The notes under the pieces are model-generated. The model did not search any database, had not been told where the DNA came from, and saw only the letters and a list, made by a program, of their open reading frames with translations. DNA of 11,567 bases from Dehalococcoidia bacterium (lineage in GTDB: Bacteria; Chloroflexota; Dehalococcoidia; GIF9; AB-539-J10): NCBI GenBank assembly GCA_030626915.1, contig DAOUTC010000023.1:1-11567 (forward strand), in the 5' to 3' direction. The position numbers and the translations under genes are program-made. This document shows, one piece after another, positions 6,752 through 11,567 of the stretch; position 1 is the stretch's first letter, and each line of letters opens with the position of its first letter.

Positions 6752-7306
6752 ATGCTGCAATATTTTATAACCTCAAAGACAAAGCGTAGTCTCCTCAAGC
6801 TGTTTCTCACCAACCCGGAGAGCCGATTTTACACCAGGGAGATAGCCAAGCTCACTGCTGAGCCTCTAAATGCGGTAAGGCGGGAACTAGGCTATCTTGA
6901 GGAAGCAGGCCTGTTAAAATCACACAGGGAAGGAAACCTGAAATACTTTACGGTTGTCAAGGAATTTCCCTTTTACCCGGAGCTGAAGAAGATTATCTAT
7001 TCCACCATTGGGCTCGGTGACTACCTGAGGAATAGGCTCAAGGACTCAGACCAGATAGAGCTTGCTTTCATTTATGGTTCGGTAGCCAAAAACCAGGAAA
7101 GAGAGAAAAGCGATATTGACCTCTTTGTCGTGGGGGAAATTGAAGAGGAAGAACTGCACAAGCTGGTGTCTGACATCGAAGGGGAAATTGGCCGGGAAGT
7201 TAATTACACCTTGATGACAAGAGAAGAGTTTAACGAAAGAAGTAACCGAGGTGAGTCATTTATCAAGCGAATTGAGCGGGAAGAAAAACTAATACTGAAA
7301 GGGTAA
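6752..7306 (+). CDS. wHTH-fused minimal nucleotidyltransferase (MNT antitoxin)
   Basis: 184 residues from ATG 6752. The in-frame TTG 6743 is less likely because it sits in the operator arm, and neither start has an SD. Residues about 8-70 form a winged helix-turn-helix (FYTREIAKLTAEPLNAVRRE, LEEAGLLKSHREGNLKYFTV). Residues about 100-180 form a minimal nucleotidyltransferase with the catalytic GSx10DxD pattern: G109-S110, ten residues, D121-I-D123, followed by LFVVGEI. In characterised MNT/HEPN pairs the MNT protein neutralises the HEPN RNase by AMPylating it near its active site. The HEPN gene starts 5 nt downstream, so the two form one operon. The fused DNA-binding domain suggests it also represses the operon, supported by an inverted repeat over the promoter. 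Many described MNT antitoxins are the bare domain, so the fusion is worth noting. Confidence 0.85.
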   Translation: MLQYFITSKTKRSLLKLFLTNPESRFYTREIAKLTAEPLNAVRRELGYLEEAGLLKSHREGNLKYFTVVKEFPFYPELKKIIYSTIGLGDYLRNRLKDSDQIELAFIYGSVAKNQEREKSDIDLFVVGEIEEEELHKLVSDIEGEIGREVNYTLMTREEFNERSNRGESFIKRIEREEKLILKG

Positions 7307-7311
7307 TCTCG

Positions 7312-7740
7312 ATGTCCATTGAAGAACTCATAAAAAACGGTAGTATCCATCCATTCAAAGCAACTCAGGACGAAGTCGACAAAGCTGTTGAGGTTGCTCG
7401 GCGCGATTTAGCCTTAGCTGAGAATATCCTGGAGGAAAGCCTGGACTGGTCTTACTCCATTGCCTACAACGCTGTGTTGCAAGCTTGCCGAGCCTATATG
7501 TTCCGCCTGGGCTACCGGCCCGCCAGCATTGAAGCACACAAGAACACTTTTGAATTCATGCGGTTCGCCGTGGATGAACCCTTGAAGAAATCGATTTCTT
7601 ACTTTGACCGGGTGAGGAAGAAGCGACACCGCACCATATATGATGAGGTAGGCTTGATTACTGAAAAAGAGGCAAAGGAATTACTGAAAAGAGCAAGGGA
7701 GCTCCTATTCTACATAGAGAGTAAGCTAAAGGAACAATAA
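7312..7740 (+). CDS. HEPN-domain protein, probable RNase toxin
   Basis: 142 residues, all helical, starting 5 nt after the MNT stop with only a poor SD, which suggests translational coupling. HEPN proteins paired with MNT genes are metal-independent RNases whose activity depends on an R-x4-6-H motif. Here R100 and H106 in YFDRVRKKRHRTIYDEVG give R-x5-H, followed by Y110, the kind of tyrosine AMPylated in studied pairs. The N-terminal helices (KAVEVARRDLALAENILEE and SYSIAYNAVLQACRAYMFRL) match the family's helical bundle, including the A/S-YNA-x8-A helix that forms the dimer surface. All key residues are present, so the toxin looks intact. A role in stress or phage response is plausible from the family but not shown by this sequence. 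Confidence 0.85.
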   Translation: MSIEELIKNGSIHPFKATQDEVDKAVEVARRDLALAENILEESLDWSYSIAYNAVLQACRAYMFRLGYRPASIEAHKNTFEFMRFAVDEPLKKSISYFDRVRKKRHRTIYDEVGLITEKEAKELLKRARELLFYIESKLKEQ

Positions 7741-7750
7741 CCACACTTAT

Positions 7751-7905
7751 GTAGCTGCGAGTTACCATATCCAGGTTTATAGTCATTATCGCGGGTGCTA
7801 CAATCTCGATGAAAATAGCCGATCAGGCGAAGCTTGAGTTCACCTATACCACTGTTAAGTGAAATACCCAAGCCTATATACATAAGAATCACAATAGGAG
7901 ATGAT
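7751..7905 (+). repeat. Dispersed repeat, copy B (long form)
   Basis: Starts 11 nt after the HEPN stop. It shares GCGAGTTACCATATCCA with A and D, an extended -10-like TGCTACAAT (7796-7804), and AATAGCCGAT plus TGTTAAGTGAAAT with copy C. The tail (AAGTGAAATACC, then ATACATAAGAATCACAA) is shared with copy D. It is about 130 nt before the DUF4382 gene. Nothing else is visible in 7741-8033 apart from a 34-codon ORF that I do not trust. Confidence 0.7.
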
Positions 7906-8033
7906 AGTAAATGGCATAGTTAAATCTATGATTGAAATTGGTCCCTATGACTTTGGCAGCATAATTGAGGCAAAGAAAATAAGGAGTCCTTTCCCTGGGA
8001 GAAATTGGCAAGTAAAAAATAAAGGAGGTTAAT

Positions 8034-8579
8034 ATGAGCAAGATGGGGAAATACTTAATGCTACTGGCTCTCCTGCCACTTTTAGCCATTATACCGACAG
8101 GCTGTGCTCCTACTGGAGCACCTACTGGCGCTGTTGCAGTCTATGTCACTGACCCCGGGCCTGTCAGCAATGTGAGCCACATAAACATCACCGCCTCTGA
8201 GGTAAAAATTCATAAGGCGGGAGACGATGGGGAAGGTGAATGGATATCGCTAAATATAACTAACCCTAGCTTTGACCTTATTGCACTTAATGAGACGGGA
8301 CTGAAAGAGCTTCTTGCCCAGGGGAATGTAACTGCTGGTAATTATACCCAAATTCGCATGACTATTGCGGGAGTTAATGTAACCTTGGATGGCGAAACTC
8401 AGAATGCTACAGTTCCCAGCGGTGAATTGAAGTTTGTCCGACCATTTCAGGTAGTTGACGGAAACACTACCATTCTTAGCCTGGACTTTGATGCCAGTAA
8501 ATCTGTAATCATTACCGGGACTAGCGAGGTGATTGTTCGTCCGGTGGTCACATTAAATGTTAGCATGCAAAAGGAGTAA
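8034..8579 (+). CDS. DUF4382 domain lipoprotein
   Basis: 181 residues. AAAGGAGG SD (8021-8028) sits 5 nt before ATG 8034. Residues 1-23 are a lipoprotein signal (YLMLLALLPLLAIIPTGC, C24), with a proline at lipobox -3 that is unusual but tolerable. The mature protein is a beta-rich domain typical of DUF4382: AVAVYVTDPGP near the start, HINITASEVKIHKAGDDGEG, W-I-S-L, then LLAQGNVTAGNYTQIRMTIAG, and a closing beta strand VIVRPVVTLNVSM. The family is found on surfaces of bacteria and archaea and its ligand is unknown. It is rich in NxT/NxS sites, though this need not mean glycosylation. It is preceded by repeat copy B and followed by a strong hairpin, so it is probably a single-gene unit. Confidence 0.85.
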   Translation: MSKMGKYLMLLALLPLLAIIPTGCAPTGAPTGAVAVYVTDPGPVSNVSHINITASEVKIHKAGDDGEGEWISLNITNPSFDLIALNETGLKELLAQGNVTAGNYTQIRMTIAGVNVTLDGETQNATVPSGELKFVRPFQVVDGNTTILSLDFDASKSVIITGTSEVIVRPVVTLNVSMQKE

Positions 8580-8592
8580 CTGAATGGAAGGT

Positions 8593-8641
8593 GAGGTACT
8601 ATAGTGAGCGCCTTACACCGGGGTTCTTACTATAGTGCCTC
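8593..8641. terminator. 16-bp hairpin between convergent genes
   Basis: GAGGTACTATAGTGAG (8593-8608) and CTTACTATAGTGCCTC (8626-8641) pair at 14 of 16 positions, with the two mismatches being G-T pairs on one strand, around a 17-nt loop. Each arm also contains the self-palindrome ACTATAGT. It lies 13 nt after the DUF4382 stop and 46 nt from the minus-strand stop, so it could serve as a bidirectional terminator, although no T-run follows. Confidence 0.55.
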
Positions 8642-8687
8642 GAGTAGTCTCAGCCAAACCGACAGAAATTAGATGCTTGGTTCCTTA

Positions 8688-8856
8688 TCAGATTATACCC
8701 AGGGCCGCCAAGATGGCTATTACCCCAGCTATGATGAGGAAAATCCCTACCAACCAGTCAGGAATCTTCGGGAAAATCAGGACTACAATACCAAAAATAA
8801 GGGCTATTATGCCCATGGCTAACCCAGTTATACCCAAGAGCCTAAGCTATATGCAT
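8688..8856 (-). pseudogene. DUF3096-like mini membrane protein, frameshifted
   Basis: On the minus strand a perfect SD (GAGGAGGTGA, 8873-8864) precedes ATG 8856, but that frame reads only M-H-I-A before TAG. One frame over, 42 codons from ATG 8816 to TGA 8688 encode two hydrophobic helices (GIIALIFGIVVLIFPKIPDW and VGIFLIIAGVIAILAALGII). This resembles DUF3096 proteins, roughly 50-residue inner-membrane proteins of unknown role with a central IFPK turn. Removing one T from GCTTAGG near 8843 would rejoin start and body into about 54 residues, so a single-base insertion or sequencing error explains the break. Alternatively a TTG at 8837 could start a 49-residue product, but without a well-placed SD. 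Overlapping plus-strand reading is antisense only. Confidence 0.6.
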
Positions 8857-8993
8857 AAGAAAATCACCTCCTCAAAATAGCTAGTATACCAAGTACAATG
8901 AGACCGATATCCACTATCCATATCAGCTATTTTACCTACCCTGTTGGCATTTACATCGAGAACTTCTTTACCGAATAGCTCCTTGGTATTCAC
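8847..8993 (-). pseudogene. PRC-barrel-like N-terminal fragment
   Basis: GTG 8993 has a good SD (GAAGGAGG about 7 nt upstream). The first 26 residues read MNTKELFGKEVLDVNANRVG then KIADMD, close to the opening strands of PRC-barrel proteins, which are small beta-barrels involved in RNA or membrane-associated functions. After ADMD (about 8916) the similarity stops, and the frame runs 22 unrelated residues to TAG 8847. A full domain would need about 50 more residues. The break coincides with the start of the hydrophobic remnant in another frame, pointing to an internal deletion. The fragment overlaps the 3' end of the 82-residue ORF upstream. Confidence 0.5.
8864..8926 (-). pseudogene. Hydrophobic C-terminal remnant of a small membrane protein
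   Basis: Minus-strand codons from 8926 to TGA 8864 read LIWIVDIGLIVLGILAILRR, one strongly hydrophobic helix ending in a positive tail. The frame has a TAG immediately before it at 8929-8927, so the start is lost (a GTG at 8914 would give 16 residues). Its TGA falls inside the SD of the DUF3096-like gene, the usual layout of tandem small genes. It overlaps the end of the PRC-like reading in another frame, which suggests a deletion joined the two. Confidence 0.4.
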
Positions 8994-9216
8994 TGTAAGC
9001 CTCCTTCACCTCGTAAATTCTGCCAAGCTGCTTTATAAGCTTCACGCTAGCTGGAGAAATTATAGGAACCATTGAGGGAATATTCGATGCGATGACGCAT
9101 GCTTCTACTTGCATCTCCACCAGCATGAACATCTCATCGAATTGTTTAACTATGAGTGATGGGGGATTCTTGCGGGTCAGGAGTTCCTCGCTTTTATGGG
9201 TCGTGAGCTGCCACAC
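8968..9216 (-). CDS. Hypothetical 82-residue protein
   Basis: GTG 9216 to TAA 8968 on the minus strand. The product is helical and methionine-rich in the middle (IVKQFDEMFMLVEMQVEACV), then NIPSMVPIISPASVKLIKQL and a charged tail. Sequence texture looks like real protein, but the SD before GTG is poor, I recognise no family, and the N-terminal codons overlap repeat copy C on the other strand. It would lead the minus-strand row PRC / hydrophobic / DUF3096-like. It could be a fragment or a chance frame. Confidence 0.35.
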   Translation of the reverse strand: MWQLTTHKSEELLTRKNPPSLIVKQFDEMFMLVEMQVEACVIASNIPSMVPIISPASVKLIKQLGRIYEVKEAYSEYQGAIR

Positions 9217-9315
9217 TAACTTTCACAGTCATTGTGTCATAAATGCTACAATTCCGCCCAGAATAGCCGATTAGATGAACCCAGAGTTCGTGTATACCGC
9301 TGTTAAGTGAAATTG
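9202..9315 (+). repeat. Dispersed repeat, copy C (diverged)
   Basis: This is the most diverged copy. It keeps GAGCTGC, AGTCATT, TGCTACAAT (9244-9252), AATAGCCGAT and GTATACCGCTGTTAAGTGAAAT, aligning best with copy B. It ends about 70 nt before the old-yellow-enzyme gene. Confidence 0.55.
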
Positions 9316-9382
9316 CCCTTTGCCCGACTGAAAAGGGAATGCGATATTTCCTTCGATAGTAAAAATGAAAGGTGGTGAAAAA

Positions 9383-10540
9383 GTGAGTAAGTTAGAGGTG
9401 CCTAAAAGTATCACATCCCTGGTTTTTGAACCTAAGGAAATTGGTGGAATGGTGATCAAAAATAGGTTAGTTAGATCCGCCACCACTGAGGGCATGGCCT
9501 CTGAAGATGGCAGCGTTACAGACAAACTCGTAGAATTATACAAGATTTTAGCTGAAGGGGGAGTCGGATTAATAATCACTGGATATGCCTATGTGCAACC
9601 AAGTGGTAAGGCTCTTCCTCGCCAGACGGGAATATACAGAGATGATCTAATTCCGGGATGGAGAAAAATCGCAGAAACAGTACATGAACATGGCGATGGT
9701 TGCAAAGTTGCGATGCAACTAGTTCATTGTGGTCGTCAATCCTGGTCCTTAGAAGAGACCATGGCTCCTTCTGTCGTTTTTGAACCTGTGGTGAATAAAA
9801 TGCCACGAGAAATGACTGTTGAAGAAATCGAAGAAACCATAGAGGCTTTTGCCGAAGCAGCGAGGAGGGCGAAGGAAGCAGGCTTTGACGCTGTTCAACT
9901 CCACGCTGCCCATGGATACCTCTTGAGCCAATTCCTATCCCCTTACACAAACAGAAGAACAGATGAATACGGAGGCAGCACAGAAAACAGGATCAAAATT
10001 GTTGAAGACATTTACAAAAGGACTGTGGAAAAGGTAGGAAAGGATTTTCCCATAATGATAAAGATGAACGTCGACGATTTTTTAGAAGGCGGAATAAACC
10101 TTAACGAATCCAGGAAGATCGCAGAAAGGCTTTCAAAAATAGGATTCGCAGCCATTGAAACCAGCGGAGGCATGGATGAAACCGCGACACGTAGCATAGA
10201 TTTAGTTGCTTCTCGAACTAAGATTAGATCAAAGGATAAGGAAGCCTACTTCTTACCATATGCCAGAGAAGTCAAGAAAGTGATTGATATTCCATTGATT
10301 TTGGTCGGTGGAATAAGGTCTCTTGACGTGATTGAAAAAATACTGGCGGAAGGAAGCGCAGATTTCGCTGCCCTATGCCGACCATTGATTCGGGAACCAG
10401 ACCTTCCAAATAGATGGCTGAAGGGAATTGGAGGATTAACCGCCGACTGTATTTCCTGTAATGCCTGTTTGGGCAGCCTGGTGGAGGGTGGCGTCCGGTG
10501 TATCCAGAAGGAAATAACTGAACAAGAATCTGCGGGTTAA
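9383..10540 (+). CDS. Old yellow enzyme-like FMN oxidoreductase with C-terminal Cys cluster
   Basis: 385 residues from GTG 9383, chosen because AAAGGTGGTGA (9368-9378) is an SD about 6 nt before it; ATG 9365 lies upstream of that SD. The protein is a TIM-barrel of the NADH:flavin oxidoreductase family: FEPKEIGGMVIKNRLVRSAT at the start, QLVHCGRQS (substrate/FMN pocket), QLHAAHGYLLSQFLSP with the catalytic-type H174 and H177, TNRRTDEYGGSTENR, and LVGGIRSL and FAALCRPLIREPDL for the FMN phosphate. It ends with four cysteines (356, 359, 362, 373; C-x2-C-x2-C-x10-C), the position where 2,4-dienoyl-CoA reductase relatives hold a 4Fe-4S cluster. The C-terminal flavodoxin-like/FAD half of those enzymes is absent, so it resembles a stand-alone reductase module needing an outside electron donor. 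Substrate unknown; reduction of an enone, enoyl or N-heterocycle is the family expectation. Confidence 0.9.
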   Translation: MSKLEVPKSITSLVFEPKEIGGMVIKNRLVRSATTEGMASEDGSVTDKLVELYKILAEGGVGLIITGYAYVQPSGKALPRQTGIYRDDLIPGWRKIAETVHEHGDGCKVAMQLVHCGRQSWSLEETMAPSVVFEPVVNKMPREMTVEEIEETIEAFAEAARRAKEAGFDAVQLHAAHGYLLSQFLSPYTNRRTDEYGGSTENRIKIVEDIYKRTVEKVGKDFPIMIKMNVDDFLEGGINLNESRKIAERLSKIGFAAIETSGGMDETATRSIDLVASRTKIRSKDKEAYFLPYAREVKKVIDIPLILVGGIRSLDVIEKILAEGSADFAALCRPLIREPDLPNRWLKGIGGLTADCISCNACLGSLVEGGVRCIQKEITEQESAG

Positions 10541-10692
10541 AATAAAAATTAACCCCGAGACGAGATTTCGAGATACGCAGATTCAGGAAAGCTAGTGAGG
10601 ACTACTGCGGGAAGGCAAACCCTCTCTCACAATCGTCTGTCTCCAGATATGAAAGTGGCAGTCGTTCCATTACACTTTTTGGCCTTTTGTTC
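10541..10692. other. Intergenic stretch after the FMN enzyme gene
   Basis: 152 nt between the oxidoreductase stop and repeat copy D. No coding sequence, RNA gene or clear hairpin is visible. A T-rich patch (ACACTTTTTGGCCTTTTG, 10672-10689) occurs just before the repeat. Confidence 0.5.
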
Positions 10693-10840
10693 AGTGGGGC
10701 GAGTTACCATATCCAGTTTCATGGTCATTATCGTGGGTGCTATAATCCCACCTGTGGCTGCGGCTGGTCGGAAGCGAGGTCCGCTTATATAACGATAAGT
10801 GAACTACCGAGCCGATACACATAAAGATCACAACCTGAGA
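10693..10840 (+). repeat. Dispersed repeat, copy D (long form)
   Basis: The first 58 nt are almost identical to copy A, including the extended -10-like TGCTATAAT (10738-10746). The 3' part (AACGATAAGTGAACTACC, then ATACACATAAAGATCACAA) matches the tail of copy B. The middle (about 10755-10790) is unlike the others. It ends about 20 nt before the MBL-fold gene. Confidence 0.75.
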
Positions 10841-10862
10841 TGGATAATTATCCTGGAGGAAC

Positions 10863-11567
10863 GTGTACCTGGATTTTGAGCTGATTCGTATTCCACAACC
10901 ATTTTTCAGGCCTATTAGCATCGTTCGAATAGGAGACATTATTCTAGATACTGGCCATATGAGTGATATGAGTACGAAGGTTTTACGAGAACAGTTAGAA
11001 AGCGGGAAGCTGAAGGGCACAAGAGAAATAATCATTACTCACCCCCATGTGGATCACGTAGGCGGAAGCGAAGCATTGGCTGAAGTTGCGGAGAAGCCTC
11101 ATACTGTCTTCAAGGGAGGGGATAAAATCATACGCGATTTTATTGGATACCTGTTGGAGGTACGAAAGGAGCAACTGAAACTGTTTTCCTTGGGAAGCGA
11201 GGATGTGGTATGTGAATTTCTGGACTCATACTTTCCCATAAATAGGTATTATCGAGATGTGAATATTTGCAGGGTGGTCGAGGAAGGAGAAGAGATCCGA
11301 ATAGGGGAGGTGACGTTGAGAGTAATCCATACGCCCGGTCATGAAGCGCACCATATGGCTCTATACCACAGATCTTCGGGCATCCTTTTCTCAGGCGACT
11401 TGATAGCGGACAACGCCCAGTTCATGTATGCTCCTCTCACCAGTAGTGTGAGGGATTATGAGGACTCACTGAGGAAAGTGCGCGGTCTGAACCCCAAGTT
11501 GATCGTTCCTTCTCATGGAAAGCCCATCGAGGATCCTATCGAACATCTAAATAAGTCTTTGAAGAAC
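10863..11567 (+). CDS. Metallo-beta-lactamase-fold hydrolase, 3' truncated
   Basis: 235 residues are visible and the frame is open to the window end, so the C terminus is missing. The start is GTG 10863: an in-frame TAA at 10845-10847 rules out anything much earlier, and GGAGG (10855-10859) precedes it with an unusually short gap of 3 nt. The zinc-site motifs are complete so far: THPHVDHVGG (H60, H62, D64, H65), HTPGHEAHH (H160), SGDLIAD (D179) and VPSHGKPI (H218), the layout of the glyoxalase II / RNase Z-like superfamily with two metals. Residues 85-145 form a helical insertion. No signal peptide, so cytoplasmic. Substrate cannot be named; many small-molecule thioester, lactone or phosphodiester hydrolases share this fold. 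Repeat copy D lies directly upstream and may supply its promoter. Confidence 0.88.
   Translation, partial: MYLDFELIRIPQPFFRPISIVRIGDIILDTGHMSDMSTKVLREQLESGKLKGTREIIITHPHVDHVGGSEALAEVAEKPHTVFKGGDKIIRDFIGYLLEVRKEQLKLFSLGSEDVVCEFLDSYFPINRYYRDVNICRVVEEGEEIRIGEVTLRVIHTPGHEAHHMALYHRSSGILFSGDLIADNAQFMYAPLTSSVRDYEDSLRKVRGLNPKLIVPSHGKPIEDPIEHLNKSLKN

Noticed and set aside
7928..8032. 34-codon ORF ending just before the DUF4382 start (begins MIEIGPYDFGSIIEAKK)
   Set aside because: The first residues vaguely recall the start of Mth938-like (DUF498) proteins, but there is no SD and similarity ends after about 15 residues; too weak to annotate.
8635..8880. 81-codon open frame on the plus strand
   Set aside because: Antisense to the DUF3096-like hydrophobic frame, whose SD and family-like helices make the minus strand the better reading.
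10595..10792. 65-codon plus-strand ORF ending in a hydrophobic stretch
   Set aside because: It mostly covers repeat copy D; copy A breaks the frame by one base and copy C has stops, so a conserved protein is not supported.
6584..10840. CRISPR-like or integron-like array formed by the four repeats
   Set aside because: Copies are separated by kilobases with genes between, are imperfect, and no cas, integrase or att-type recombination site is visible.

Overview
The window reads like a piece of a free-living anaerobic bacterial chromosome, most likely a Chloroflexota (Dehalococcoidia-type) genome from a sediment or subsurface metagenome. This is inferred from the family mix: a DUF5667 anti-sigma factor, two DUF169 proteins, a DUF4382 lipoprotein, a DUF3096-like mini membrane protein, an Fe-S old-yellow-enzyme relative and an MNT/HEPN pair. 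Moderate GC and GTG/TTG starts fit, but no marker gene fixes the taxon. I see no rRNA, tRNA, CRISPR array, transposase or phage gene.

Layout. 1-590: 3' part of a DUF169 gene. 639-975: broken chagasin-type protease inhibitor gene. 1203-4182: a signalling module made of an ECF sigma factor, its overlapping membrane anti-sigma factor with an external DUF5667 domain, and a separately transcribed secreted paralogue of that external domain. Both units are preceded by the same two-box motif (TGTAACA, 15-16 nt, CGTTA), a candidate promoter of this sigma factor. 4405-5157: second DUF169 gene, bracketed by a 28-bp direct repeat. 5366-6442 (minus): large lipoprotein of unknown role. 6752-7740: toxin-antitoxin operon (wHTH-nucleotidyltransferase plus HEPN RNase) with an inverted repeat over its promoter. 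8034-8579: DUF4382 lipoprotein. 8688-9216 (minus): a decaying row of small genes (unknown 82-aa protein, PRC-barrel start, hydrophobic tail, frameshifted DUF3096-like protein). 9383-10540: FMN ene-reductase-like enzyme with a C-terminal Cys cluster. 10863-end: metallo-beta-lactamase-fold hydrolase running off the window.

Two things cut across the genes. First, a dispersed imperfect repeat occurs four times (6584, 7751, 9202, 10693), always on the plus strand, always 100-230 nt before the next plus-strand gene, and each copy carries TGCTATAAT or TGCTACAAT, an extended -10-like box. Second, several small genes are broken (chagasin, PRC, DUF3096-like), so this is an accessory region under weak selection, or one with assembly indels.

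How the parts may work together: the sigma/anti-sigma/secreted-paralogue set looks like an envelope-sensing circuit whose regulon may include an extracellular protein resembling the sensor itself. The rest are independent units rather than one pathway.
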